From Nocardiopsis eucommiae (GTDB lineage Bacteria; Actinomycetota; Actinomycetes; Streptosporangiales; Streptosporangiaceae), in assembly GCA_018388625.1 (NCBI GenBank), contig CP074402.1, positions 1,240,001-1,304,000 on the forward strand: 64,000 bases of DNA, in the 5' to 3' direction. Positions 20,832-30,247 of the stretch are shown here, one piece after another. The number at the start of each line of letters is the position of its first letter. Position 1 is the stretch's first letter. The notes below the pieces were generated by a model. The model saw only the letters and a list, made by a program, of their open reading frames with translations. It ran no database searches and was not told the DNA's origin. The translations under genes were made by a program, and so were the position numbers.

Positions 20832-21611
20832 AGCGGGTCGCCCGGAAGTTCCCGGTAGGCCCGTGCTATTCGCTCCGTGAGCTCGGGGAGGGGCAGGTCC
20901 ACCCCGTCGATCGAGGCCACCGGACGCACGCCCGTGGCGGCGTTGGTGACGAAGGCGCCCGCCGTCCTGGTGGCCGCGACGGCCGCCAGGGGCGGGTGGC
21001 GACCGGGACGCCGAGCGATGCGGCGACCCGGTCGACCAGCCGCGCGGTGACCCCTCCAGGCACGGCGCCTCGGGCCAGACCAGCCCCTCGCCGTCCAGGA
21101 AACCGATGTTCCAGGTGGGGCCCTCGGAGACGCGGCCGTCGACCCCCATGAACAGCGCGTCGTCGAGTCCGTCCAGCTGGGCGGCGCGCCGCTGGCGGAT
21201 CACCCCGAACAGTCCGGTGCCCTTGATGGTCGGCGCGTCGCGGGTGAACTGGCGGGTACCGAGGTGGAGCGGGGGCGGGGTGGAGGCCGGGGCCGGGCGC
21301 GTCGTGACCAGGATCTGCGGGAGGGACCGCGCGGCGGGGCGGCCGAGGTCGAGCTCGGGGTCGTACACGGTCACCCGCACCACGCACGGTGACGGGTGGG
21401 CCCGGGCGGAGCGGCGGGCGAGCTCGCGCACGCGCGGGACGTCGAGTTCGGCGCCGAACAGGGCCGAGCAGTCCCGGGTGAGCCGTTCCATGTGCAGGTC
21501 GAGGCCGCGTACGCGCAGGTCGGTGACGAGCATGGTCGTGAAGTGCCCGTAACCGTACAGGGCGAGGCCGGAGAGTTCTCCCGTGCTGACGGGGCGTCCG
21601 TTCAGTTCCAT
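20828..21611 (-). CDS. Class IV PLP-dependent aminotransferase / aminodeoxychorismate-lyase-like, two frame breaks
   Basis: About 262 residues of the fold-type IV PLP family (branched-chain, D-amino acid aminotransferase, PabC). The probable PLP lysine is in the DAPTIKGTGLFGVIRQRRAA segment, and the conserved GRVSEGPTWNIGFLDG lies after it. Breaks at the C run 21051-21054 and G run 20990-20993 each need one extra base, giving CLEGVTARLVDR and VATRPLAAVAATRTAGAFV. The start could be ATG 21611 or 21623. It is on the same strand as the gntR gene and near the 5-oxoproline operon, which hints at D- or L-glutamate chemistry, but the reaction is not determined. Confidence 0.75.
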
Positions 21612-21676
21612 TACGGACACCATTCTGGCACTTCGGGACCTCTGGCAGGGGTGGTTCCCGTGGCTCGGCGCGGTGG

Positions 21677-22398
21677 TCAGGCCGGCGGGTTCGGGGTCCG
21701 GGAACCCGTCTCCATCTCGGTGAACGCGGTCACGAGCTGCTGTTCGGAGGTGTCCAGGTAGGTGCTGAGTTCGGCCGCGGCGGCGCCGACGTCGCCTCGG
21801 GCCAGCTCCCGGTGGATGCGGCGGTTCCACTTGAGGTAGGGGTCGTGGAACTCGCGGGGCGCGGCCATCACGTGGAAGACGAGGCGGGTCTCGGCCAGGA
21901 CCTGACGCATGAACTCGTTGACCCGGGCGCTGCCGGACAGGGCCGCGAGGGCCTCGTGGAAGCGCATGTTCGCGCTGCCCATCCGCCACCAGTCCTCCCG
22001 GGCCCGGGCCCGCTCCCCTCGTCGACGGCGCCGCCCACGGCGCGCACGAGTTCGGCCGGGGCCTCGGCCGCGCCGCGCACGGCGGGAAGTTCCAGGGACC
22101 GTCGGGCGCTGAACAGGTCGCGGACGTCCTCGCTGGTGGGGCGGTTGACGAACACCCCGCGGTGCATGTGGTGGACGAGCAGGCGTTCTCGGCTGAGGAG
22201 CCGGAAGGCCTCACGCAGGGTGTTGCGGGAGACCTCGTACTTGCGGCTGAGCTTCTCCTCGGACAGTCGCACCCCGGGGGCCAGCTCGCCGTCGATCACG
22301 AAGGCGCGGAGCAGCTCGGCGACGCGTTCGGCCTGGCTGGTCGGCCGGGTCAGGGCGGGAACGGGCAGCCGGTCGATGTGGTCCTCGGTCGCCGTCAC
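21677..22398 (-). CDS. GntR family regulator, FCD (FadR) subfamily, one frame break
   Basis: About 240 residues. The N-terminal winged helix (SQAERVAELLRAFVIDGELA, then LSRKYEVSRNTLREAFRLL and HRGVFV) is followed by an all-helical FCD ligand domain with a metal-type pattern (RFHEALAALSG, later YLKWNRRIHRELA). The frame breaks at the C run 22015-22018; one extra base gives VDEGERARAREDWWRMGSANMRFHE. GTG 22398 is used as start. It is divergent from the 5-oxoproline operon and an FadR-type operator sits on that operon's promoter, so it is probably its repressor. Confidence 0.85.
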
Positions 22399-22492
22399 GT
22401 GAGCCCTCCGCTGTCTCGTGCGCCCACACCGGAGACGGGGTGGTCCCACCAATGTTACGTACCGGGACTCCACGATTTTACTTATCCGTGCC

Positions 22493-22529
22493 TTACTTGG
22501 GGTGCAAGATTGGAGTATTGTTCAACAAT
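22493..22529 (+). promoter_or_regulatory. Promoter of the 5-oxoproline operon with overlapping GntR/FadR-type operator
   Basis: TTACTT (22493-22498) and TATTGT (22516-22521) are separated by exactly 17 bases. A perfect palindrome ATTGTT-C-AACAAT (22517-22529) covers the -10 box and fits the FadR-subfamily pattern TnGTnnnACnA. Another AACAAT half follows at 22532-22537. Binding by the divergent GntR product would block transcription; an effector such as 5-oxoproline is a guess. Confidence 0.6.
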
Positions 22530-22580
22530 CCAACAATGAGGTTGGCGTCACACCACTCCCGTACACCTGGAGAGTCAGCC

Positions 22581-23833
22581 ATGGGCGAAGCGCCCCCGCA
22601 CCTGATCAGAAGGTGCGTCTGCGGCTTGGCAGAGTCACTCTGAGCAGCGGTCTCCTCGGAGCCATGTTCCTGATGGCCACCAGTGCCATCGGTCCCGGGT
22701 TCATCACCCAGACCACGACCTTCACCGCCCAGCTCGGTGCCGCCTTCGCCTTCGCGATCCTCGTGTCGATCCTGGTCGACATCGCGGTGCAGCTGAACAT
22801 CTGGCGCGTCATCGGCGTCTCCAACATGCGCGCCCAGGACCTCGCCAACAAGGTGCTTCCGGGAGCGGGCTACCTGCTCGCCGTCCTCATCGTCTTCGGC
22901 GGCCTGATCTTCAACGTCGGCAACATCGCCGGTACCGGCCTCGGCCTCGACGCGATGATCGGCCTCGACCCGCGCGTGGGCGCGGCGATCTCGGCCCTCG
23001 TCGCGATCGTCATCCTGGCCGTGAAGAGGCTGGGCGTGGCCCTGGACCGCATCCTCGTGGTCCTCGGCGTCATGATGATCGCCCTGACCGCCTACGTGGC
23101 CTTCGTGTCCAGCCCGCCCGTGGGCGACGCCCTGCGCCAGTCGGTGCTGCCCGAGGCGGCGAGCAGCGACCTCTTCCTCGCCACCATCACCATCATCGGC
23201 GGCACCGTCGGCGGCTACATCACCTACGCGGGAGCCCACCGGCTCATCGAGAACGGCATGGGCGGCCGTGAGAACATCGCGGCCATCACCCAGACCTCCG
23301 TCACCGGAATCATCGTCACCGGCCTCATGCGCGTCCTCCTCTTCCTCGCCATCCTGGGCGTGGTCGCCGGCGGCGTCGCCATCATGGACGCGCCCAACCC
23401 CTCCGCCGAGGCCTTCTACCAGGCCGCCGGAGAGGTCGGCATGCGGCTGTTCGGCATGATCATGTGGGCGGCGGCCGTGAGCTCCGTGATCGGTGCCTCC
23501 TACACCTCCATCTCCTTCGTCACCACGTTCTCCCCGTGGCTGGAGCGGCACAAGGGCAAGCTGGTCACCGGGTTCATCGGTGTCTCGCTGGCGATCTACC
23601 TGGTCTCCGGACAGGCTCCCGGCACCCTGCTGGTCATGGCCGGCGCCCTCAACGGCGTCATCCTGCCGGTGGGTCTGGGGCTGCTCCTCTGGGTGGCCGC
23701 ACGCCACTCGAAGACCCTGCTCAACGGCTACCGCTACCCGCGCTGGCTGCTGGTCGTCGGTGTCGCCGCCTGGCTGCTCACCGTCTACATGGCGGTCAAC
23801 GCCCTGGGCGGCATCGCCGCGCTCTGGCAGTAG
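22581..23833 (+). CDS. NRAMP-like membrane transporter of the 5-oxoproline operon (YcsG type), one frame break
   Basis: About 417 residues, roughly eleven membrane helices, NRAMP fold. The helix-1 region reads [14 protein letters not shown] where true metal NRAMPs have DPGN, and the helix-6 region reads [20 protein letters not shown] with no MPH. The metal-binding residues are therefore absent and a metal substrate is unlikely. Bacillus subtilis ycsG, a homologue, also lies with pxpA/B/C and ycsI. The ATG at 22581 follows GGAGAG; the frame breaks at the C run 22593-22597, one extra C giving [18 protein letters not shown]. Likely imports 5-oxoproline or a related compound (inference). Confidence 0.85.
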
Positions 23834-23839
23834 CGAAGG

Positions 23840-23867
23840 GCCCGGGACGGCGTACACAGTCCCGGGC
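23840..23867 (+). terminator. Hairpin between the NRAMP-like gene and pxpA
   Basis: Nine-base perfect stem GCCCGGGAC (23840-23848) / GTCCCGGGC (23859-23867) with a ten-base loop, six bases after the NRAMP-like stop. A second possible structure follows (CCCCCAC at about 23877-23883 with GTGGGGG at about 23906-23912). Together they could attenuate or stabilise the operon mRNA before pxpA. Confidence 0.5.
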
Positions 23868-23946
23868 GGACCACCACCCCCACGGGCGGCGTCACCACCT
23901 CGGAGTGGGGGCGCCGTCCGCGGGTACGAGAACTGGGAGGACCCAC

Positions 23947-24720
23947 GTGCGTATCGACCTCAACTCCGACCTCGGTGAGAGCTTCGGCCGCTGGGAGCTC
24001 GGTGACGACCAGGCGCTGCTGTCCATCGTGACCAGCGCCAACGTCGCCTGTGGCTTCCACGCCGGAGACCCGTCGGTCCTGCGCCGGACCACGGCCGAGG
24101 CGGCCGCGCGCGGGGTCGCCGTCGGCGGACACGTGGCCTACCGGGACCTGGCCGGGTTCGGCCGCCGGTTCGTGGACGTGCCACCCGCCGAGCTCACCGA
24201 CGAGGTGCTGTACCAGCTCGGCGCGCTGTCGGCCTTCACCGCCCTGAGCGGCGACCGCATCCGCTACGTCAAGCCGCACGGCGCCCTGTACAACGCGATC
24301 GTCCACCGCGAGGACCAGGCGGCCGCGGTCGTCGAGGCCGTCCGCGCCTTCGACCCGGACCTGCCCGTCCTCGGCCTCCCCGGGTCGAGCTTCCTGCACC
24401 GGGCCGAGGAGGCGGGCCTGCGCACCTACCGGGAGGCCTTCGCCGACCGCGCCTACACGCCGCAGGGGACCCTGGTCTCGCGCCGCGAGCCGGGCGCCGT
24501 CCTGCACGACCCCGAGGCGATCGCCGCCCGCTGCCTGCGCATCGCCCGGGGCGAACCCGTCGAGGCCGTCGACGGCAGCGAGATCCTCATCCGGGCCGAC
24601 TCCCTGTGCGTGCACGGCGACAGCCCCGGAGCGGTGGACATCGCCCGCGCCGTGGCCGATCTGCTGCGCGCCGAGGGCGTCACCATCGCGCCCTTCACCG
24701 GTACCGACCCGTCCGCCTGA
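23947..24720 (+). CDS. pxpA: 5-oxoprolinase subunit A (LamB/YcsF family)
   Basis: A 257-residue LamB/YcsF protein; with PxpB and PxpC it forms the bacterial ATP-dependent 5-oxoprolinase that opens 5-oxoproline to glutamate. The N-terminus [20 protein letters not shown] is diagnostic, as are [16 protein letters not shown] and the KPHGALYN segment. Start GTG 23947 follows GGGAGG. Intact. Expected cytoplasmic. Confidence 0.95.
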   Translation: MRIDLNSDLGESFGRWELGDDQALLSIVTSANVACGFHAGDPSVLRRTTAEAAARGVAVGGHVAYRDLAGFGRRFVDVPPAELTDEVLYQLGALSAFTALSGDRIRYVKPHGALYNAIVHREDQAAAVVEAVRAFDPDLPVLGLPGSSFLHRAEEAGLRTYREAFADRAYTPQGTLVSRREPGAVLHDPEAIAARCLRIARGEPVEAVDGSEILIRADSLCVHGDSPGAVDIARAVADLLRAEGVTIAPFTGTDPSA

Positions 24721-24742
24721 CCATCCCGATTTGGAGTCGTCC

Positions 24743-25353
24743 TTGCGCGTCCTGAAGTGCGCAGACACCGGGGTCCTGGTGGAGGTCAGCGACCTCTCCC
24801 AGGTCATCGCCCTGGGTGCGGCCCTGGAGGCCGCCCCGCTGCCCGGCGTCGCCGACGTCGTCCCCGCAGCCCGTACCGTCCTGCTGCGGCTGGAGCCCGG
24901 CGCCGACCCGGCGCGGGTCGCCGAGGCCGTCACCGCACTGCCCCTGACCTCCGGCGGCAGCCGCAGCGTGGGGAGACCGTGACCATCCCGGTCCACTACG
25001 ACGGGCAGGACCTCGACGACATCGCCGGGCTCACCGGCCTCAGCCCGCGCGAGGTGGTGCGGGCCCACACCGCCGCCACGTGGACCGTCGCGTTCTGCGG
25101 CTTCGCCCCCGGCTTCGGCTACATGGTCGGTGACGACCCGCGCCTGAACGTGCCCCGCCGAGGCGAGGCGCGCACCCGGGTCCCGAAGGGCTCCGTGGCG
25201 CTGGCCGGGGAGTTCACCGGTGTGTACCCGCGCAGCTCCCCCGGTGGCTGGCAGCTGCTCGGCCGGACCGACGCGGTGGTGTGGGACCTGGAACGCGACC
25301 CGCCCGGCCTGCTCCGCCCCGGGGTCCGCGTGCGCTTCGAGGAGGTCTCGTGA
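24743..25353 (+). CDS. pxpB: 5-oxoprolinase subunit B (carboxyltransferase domain, KipI-like), one frame break
   Basis: About 203 residues. The second half carries the cyclophilin-like domain with the typical [19 protein letters not shown] and [30 protein letters not shown]. Partner of PxpC in the 5-oxoprolinase complex (homologues were once annotated KipI or allophanate hydrolase subunit 1). TTG 24743 with TTGGAG upstream is preferred. The frame breaks at the G run 24970-24973; one extra G gives [16 protein letters not shown]. The stop overlaps pxpC (GTGA). Confidence 0.92.
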
Positions 25354-26203
25354 CCGCGCTGGAGGTCCTGGCCACGGGACCGATGACCACCGTCCAGGAC
25401 GCCGGGCGCTTCGGGCACGCCGCCCTGGGAGTCGGGCGCTCCGGCGCCGCCGACGCCGCCTCCTACGCCCTCGGCAACCGGCTCCTGGCCAACCCCGAGG
25501 GCGCCGCGGCTCTGGAGGTCACCCTCGGCGGCCTGCGGGTCCGCGCCCGGGGAGCCGTCACGGTCGCCGTGACCGGTGCCGAGGCGCCGGTCCGGGTCGA
25601 CGGGCGCGGTGCGGCGGTCAACACGGTCCTGCACCTGCCGGACGGCGCCGAGCTCACCCTTGGCGTCCCCGCGCGGGGACTGCGGTCCTACCTGGCCGTA
25701 CGCGGGGAGTGGCGGTCGCGCCCGTCCTCGGCTCGCGCAGCACCGACGTGCTCGCCGGGCTGGGCCCCGACGTCCCCGGTGCCGGTGACCTGCTGCCGGT
25801 CGGTCCGGCACCCGCCGCCCTGCCCAACACGGACCACGCCCCCGTCCGGGCGGTCGGCGGGGACCTGGTGAACCTGCGGGTCGATCTCGGACCCCGTGAG
25901 GACTGGTTCACGGAGAAGGCCGTCACGACCCTGTTCTCCGGCGAGTACGAGGTGACCTCCCGCAGCGACCGGGTCGGCGCCCGGCTCGCCGGGCCGGTCC
26001 TGGAACGCTCCCGCGAGGGCGAGCTCCCCAGTGAGGGCATGGTCGCCGGGTCGCTCCAGGTGCCTCCCGGCGGCGAACCGGTGCTGTTCCTCGCCGACCA
26101 CCCCGTGACCGGCGGCTACCCGGTGATCGCGGTGGTGCGCTCCACCGAGCTGCCCAAGGCCGCCCAGGCCCGCCCCGGCACCCGGATCCGCTTCGTCCCG
26201 TGA
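25350..26203 (+). CDS. pxpC: 5-oxoprolinase subunit C (biotin-dependent carboxyltransferase family, KipA-like), one frame break
   Basis: About 284 residues; second half of the PxpBC unit. The family start [19 protein letters not shown] and later [20 protein letters not shown] are present, and the C-terminus has [14 protein letters not shown] [11 protein letters not shown]. The frame breaks at the G run 25704-25707; one extra G gives [24 protein letters not shown] 25350 overlaps the pxpB stop. Confidence 0.92.
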
Positions 26204-26231
26204 ACCCGCCCCAGAGAGAGGCCCGGAACCG

Positions 26232-27044
26232 ATGAACCCCGAACCCGAACACAGCACCGACGGGCCGTCCCCGGCCGAGCTCTCACCCGCGCGTGCCAGG
26301 GCCCTGTTCCGGCGGGGGCTGCGCGTGCCGACCTCCGGCTACAGCGCCGGGTACGCGCAGGCCAACCTGATCTCGCTCCCGCGTGACCTCGCCTTCGACT
26401 TCCTCCTGTTCGCCCAGCGCAACCCCAAGGCCTGCCCGGTCCTCGACGTGACCGAGCCCGGCGAGGTGTCGGCCTCGGTGTTCGACGGCGACCTGCGCAC
26501 CGACCTGCCCGCCTACCGCGTGTACCGCGACGGCGTGTTCGTCGAGGAGCGGACCGACGTCACCGACCTGTGGCGCGACGACCTGGTGTCCTTCCTCATC
26601 GGGTGCAGTTTCACCTTCGAGACCCCGCTCCTGGAGGCGGGGGTGCCGGTCCGGCACATCGAGACGGGGAGCAACGTCGCCATGTACCGGACCAACCGCG
26701 CGTGCCGACCGGCCGGGCGCCTCTCGGGGCCGCTCGTGGTGTCCATGCGACCCATCCCTGCCGGGCAGGTCGCGGACGCCGTACGGATCACCTCCCGCTA
26801 CCCGGCCGTGCACGGGGCGCCGGTCCACGTGGGCGACCCCGCCGCGCTGGGGATCACCGACCTGGACCGGCCGGACTACGGTGACCCCGTGGAGGTCCGG
26901 GAGGGCGAGGTGCCCGTGTTCTGGGCCTGCGGCGTCACCCCGCAGGCGGCGGTGACGGCCTCCGCTCCGGAGTTCGCCATCGGACACGCCCCCGGACACA
27001 TGGCCGTCACCGACGTCCGGGACACCGTCTACCAGGTGCCCTGA
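26232..27044 (+). CDS. YcsI/DUF1445 family protein (putative hydro-lyase, D-glutamate cyclase N-domain-like)
   Basis: 270 residues, intact. The family is recognised from [54 protein letters not shown] and the C-terminal [11 protein letters not shown] ... [12 protein letters not shown]. The same domain forms the N-terminal part of mammalian D-glutamate cyclase, which works on D-glutamate and 5-oxo-D-proline, so a role in handling D-5-oxoproline alongside PxpABC is reasonable (inference). ATG 26232 follows AGAGAGAG. Last gene of the operon. Confidence 0.88.
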   Translation: MNPEPEHSTDGPSPAELSPARARALFRRGLRVPTSGYSAGYAQANLISLPRDLAFDFLLFAQRNPKACPVLDVTEPGEVSASVFDGDLRTDLPAYRVYRDGVFVEERTDVTDLWRDDLVSFLIGCSFTFETPLLEAGVPVRHIETGSNVAMYRTNRACRPAGRLSGPLVVSMRPIPAGQVADAVRITSRYPAVHGAPVHVGDPAALGITDLDRPDYGDPVEVREGEVPVFWACGVTPQAAVTASAPEFAIGHAPGHMAVTDVRDTVYQVP

Positions 27045-27053
27045 CCTGGAGGA

Positions 27054-27749
27054 TCAGAGCCCGCCCGGACGGTCGGCCGCCAGGACGCGCAGCCGACCGT
27101 CCCGCATCTCCAGGACCCGGTCGGCCGCGTCCAGGTACTCGGTGTCGTGGGTGACCAGCAGGGTCGCCACGTCGAAGGTGCCGGTCGCCTCGACGAGCAG
27201 CTCCATGATCCGTCCGCCCCGTTCGTGGTCCAGGGCCGCGGTGGGCTCGTCCACCAGCAGGACGCTCGGCCGACCGGCCAGCGCACGGGCGATGTTCACC
27301 CGCTGACGCTCGCCTCCGGACAACTGGTGCGGGCGCCGGTGCTCCTTGCCGGAGAGGCCCACCGCGGCCAGCGTCTCCATCGACCGGACGCGCGCCTCGC
27401 GCGCCGGACGCCCGCGCATGTGGTCGGTCACCACGAGCTGCTCCACGGCCGTGAGGGAGCCGATCAGGTTGGGCTGTTGGAAGACGATGCCCACCCGGCC
27501 CAGCCGCAGTTCGCTCAGCTCCCGGGGGCGCAGGCCCAGCGTCTCGACCCCGCCGACGGCCACCCGCCCGGAGTCCGGCCTGATCAGCGTGGCGGCCACG
27601 GCGAGCAGGCTCGACTTCCCCGATCCGGAGGGGCCCACCACTGCGGCCAGCTCACCGGGGGCCACCCGCACCGACACGCGGTCCAGTGCGGTGACCACGC
27701 CGTCGCCGTCGGGATGGGTCAGGGTCACGTCGTTCAGTTCCAGGCTCAT
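27054..27749 (-). CDS. ABC transporter ATP-binding protein (LolD/MacB type)
   Basis: 231 residues. Walker A is GPSGSGKSSLL (residues about 39-49), the signature LSGGERQRVNIARAL and Walker B VLLVDEPTAALD. It is of the class that pairs with FtsX-like permeases in export or mechanotransmission. Its start overlaps the permease stop? The permease lies upstream on this strand and the ATG at 27749 overlaps the permease stop by four bases, so they are co-translated. Convergent with YcsI, ten bases apart. Confidence 0.92.
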   Translation of the reverse strand: MSLELNDVTLTHPDGDGVVTALDRVSVRVAPGELAAVVGPSGSGKSSLLAVAATLIRPDSGRVAVGGVETLGLRPRELSELRLGRVGIVFQQPNLIGSLTAVEQLVVTDHMRGRPAREARVRSMETLAAVGLSGKEHRRPHQLSGGERQRVNIARALAGRPSVLLVDEPTAALDHERGGRIMELLVEATGTFDVATLLVTHDTEYLDAADRVLEMRDGRLRVLAADRPGGL

Positions 27750-28845
27750 CGCACGCCTCCCAGCGCGGTCAGCGGGTCGACGGAAGTGATGCGGCGGACG
27801 GCCAGGACCGCGCCGAGCATGCCCAGCACGACCATGGCGGCGATCGGGCCGAGGGTGGTCGCGGCGGTCAGGGAGAACGGTAGGGCCGCGCCGGCCAGGG
27901 CGCCCGCCGCGATCCCGAGGCCTCCGCCCACGGCGGCGCCGGCGACCAGCACGATCAGGGCCTGGGCCAGGGCGTCCCTGACGAGGTACCTGGTGGAGCC
28001 GCCCAGCGCCTTGAGGATCGCGATGTCACCGCCGCGCTGGATGGTCCACACGGTCAGGAACGCACCGACGACCAGCGCGGAGATCCCGTACAGGAAACCC
28101 TGCATCGTGACCAGCGAGCCGTTCTCGGAGGAGAAGGAGCCGATCGCGCGCAGGCTGCCGGAGAGGGTGGTGGACACGGTGTCGGCCGACGCGTCCGCCT
28201 GCTCCGGGGCGCCCGCCCCCGAACCCGTCCGCGCGGCGATCACGTTGGCGACCGGCGCGTCCGCGCCCTCCGCGTGCCGCACCTGGGGGTCGATCCCCCG
28301 CCACACGTCGATGTCGGTCCACACCACGGGCACGTGGCTGTGGTGCTCGGTGGGGGCGACCGCCCCCACGACCAGGTCGGTACCGGCGACGGACACGGTG
28401 TCGCCCACGTCCACCCCGAACTCCTCCGTGATCTCCTCGCTCACCACCAGGCGGTTCCCGGGCTCCAACCCCTCCGGGGCCAACGGGCCGTCCGCCGACA
28501 CACCGAACAGCACGGCGGCGGTCCCGTCCCCGCCGTCCAGCTCGACCCGGCTCTGGGTGATCCCGAGCGGTTCGGCCCACTCCACCCCTCGGTGCCGGAC
28601 CAGGCGTCGAGCTGGTCCCGGGTGACGGTGCTGTCCGCGAAGGACTCCTCCGGCGAGCCCTCCCCGGACGTCCCGAAGGCGACGTGGCTGGCGGGCAGGT
28701 TCCTGACCGCTGACGTGGACTGGTCGGCCAGACCCGCGGTGAGTCCCGACAACAGGACGATCAGCAGGGTGATCAGGGCGACGACGGAGCCCATCAGCGC
28801 GAACCTGCCCCTGGCGAAACGGATGTCCCGAAGGGCGACGAACAC
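27746..28845 (-). CDS. FtsX-like ABC transporter permease, one frame break
   Basis: About 367 residues with one N-terminal helix (GSVVALITLLIVLLSGLTAG), a large outside domain and three C-terminal helices (FLYGISALVVGAFLTVWTI, ALIVLVAGAAVGGGLGIAAG, TTLGPIAAMVVLGMLGAVLA). This is the MacB/FtsX topology. GTG 28845 (FVALRDIRFARGRFALMG) follows an AG-rich ribosome binding site. The frame breaks at the C run 28585-28588; one extra base gives TEGVEWAEPLGITQSRV. It is divergent from a sensor kinase, which suggests stress-responsive export. Confidence 0.85.
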
Positions 28846-28946
28846 GACGGCCCCCTCTCTGGTGGATCGGTTGTTCCGTGGCCCCAGACTCCCGCGCGGC
28901 CGGGGGCGTCGGCATCGGGCGAACGGAGCTCCTCCCGGCCCCCGAG

Positions 28947-28966
28947 GGTGGAGGCGCGACTCCACC
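28947..28966. promoter_or_regulatory. Inverted repeat in the divergent ABC/two-component promoter region
   Basis: GGTGGAG (28947-28953) and CTCCACC (28960-28966) are perfect mirror arms six bases apart, 45 bases before the kinase start and 101 before the permease start. This layout suits a NarL-type response regulator dimer. Role inferred from position. Confidence 0.4.
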
Positions 28967-29011
28967 GAACGATGGATGCCCTCGCCGTCCCCACCGACGT
29001 ACGCTGCACTG

Positions 29012-30247
29012 ATGCGGAACAGCGGAGGGTGGGCGCCCGAACTGCCCGGGGTGACGACGGTGCTCAGGGCGCTGCGCCTGCTCCTCCACGCCTGCTTCCT
29101 GTTCCTGCTCGGTGTCGGCACCGCGCGGTACGCGCTCACCCACCTCGGTGACACCCGGGCCCAGGGCTTGCACTGGGCGGTGCTGGGCGGGGCCGTGCTG
29201 CTCGGGACCGTCTACTGCGCCGGAGCGCTGGCCGCCCGCCACGACCTCCACCGGACCCGTTCGCTCGTGTGGCTCGCGGCCGTCACGCTCCTGTGGTTCG
29301 CGCTCGTCTGGGCCGGGCAGGACTTCGTGTGGCTGGCCTTCCCGCTCTACTTCCTCCACCTCCACCTGTTGCGCGGCCTCCACTCGGTGCTGGCGGTCGT
29401 CGTCATCACGGCCGCGGTGGTCCTCGGCCAGTCGCTGCACACCGGCGACATGACCGCCGGGATGGTCCTCGGGCCCGTGCTCGGCGCGGTCTTCGCGGTG
29501 GCGATCGCGGCCGGATACACGGCGCTGCGACGTGAGGGCGAGCGGCACCGCGAGCTTATCGAGACGCTCACCCGCACGCGCGGCGAGCTCGCCGCCTACC
29601 AGCGGCGCACGGGGGTCCTCGACGAACGCGAACGCCTGGCCCGGGAGATCCACGACACCCTCGCCCAGGGGCTGTCCAGCATCGTCCTGCTGCTGCGCTC
29701 GGCGGAGAACGCGCTGCCGGGGGACCCCGGGCTCGCCGCCACCCGGGTCACCGAGGCCAGGGAGAGCGCCTCCGCCAACCTCGCCGAGGCGCGCGGGTTC
29801 GTACGCGACCTCGCCCCGCCCTCACTCACCGGCGCCAACCTGCCCGAGGCGCTGCGGCGCCTCTGCGAACGGGTGGGCCGCACCGAGGGACTCGACTGCC
29901 GGTTCCGCACCGACGGCGTCCCCACCGAGCTGCCCGCGGGCTACGAGGTGGCGCTCCTGCGCGCGGCGCAGTCCAGCCTGGCCAACGTCACCGCGCACGC
30001 CGACGCCACCACCGCCGTCGTCACCCTCGGCTACCTGGAGGAGGAGGTCACCCTGGACGTGTACGACGACGGTCGGGGCTTCGCGCCCGCGGGGCTCCGG
30101 CCCCGAGAGGACGGAACCGGCTACGGGATCACCGCGCTGAGGCAGCGCCTGGCGGCCCTGGGCGGAGACCTGGAGGTGGAGTCTGCGCCGGGCGAGGGCA
30201 CCGCGGTCGCCGTCCGGCTGCCCCTGACCCGGAGGGAGACCCCGTGA
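29012..30247 (+). CDS. Two-component sensor histidine kinase (HisKA_3/NarL-partner type)
   Basis: 411 residues with about six N-terminal membrane helices (residues 15-170), a coiled stretch, and the dimerisation helix LAREIHDTLAQGLSSIVLLL with phospho-acceptor H214. The HATPase domain shows SSLANVTAHADAT (N box) and DDGRGFAP followed by GYGITALRQRLAALGG. The short extracellular loops suggest sensing within the membrane. ATG 29012 is used. Its stop overlaps the response regulator start. Confidence 0.9.
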   Translation: MRNSGGWAPELPGVTTVLRALRLLLHACFLFLLGVGTARYALTHLGDTRAQGLHWAVLGGAVLLGTVYCAGALAARHDLHRTRSLVWLAAVTLLWFALVWAGQDFVWLAFPLYFLHLHLLRGLHSVLAVVVITAAVVLGQSLHTGDMTAGMVLGPVLGAVFAVAIAAGYTALRREGERHRELIETLTRTRGELAAYQRRTGVLDERERLAREIHDTLAQGLSSIVLLLRSAENALPGDPGLAATRVTEARESASANLAEARGFVRDLAPPSLTGANLPEALRRLCERVGRTEGLDCRFRTDGVPTELPAGYEVALLRAAQSSLANVTAHADATTAVVTLGYLEEEVTLDVYDDGRGFAPAGLRPREDGTGYGITALRQRLAALGGDLEVESAPGEGTAVAVRLPLTRRETP

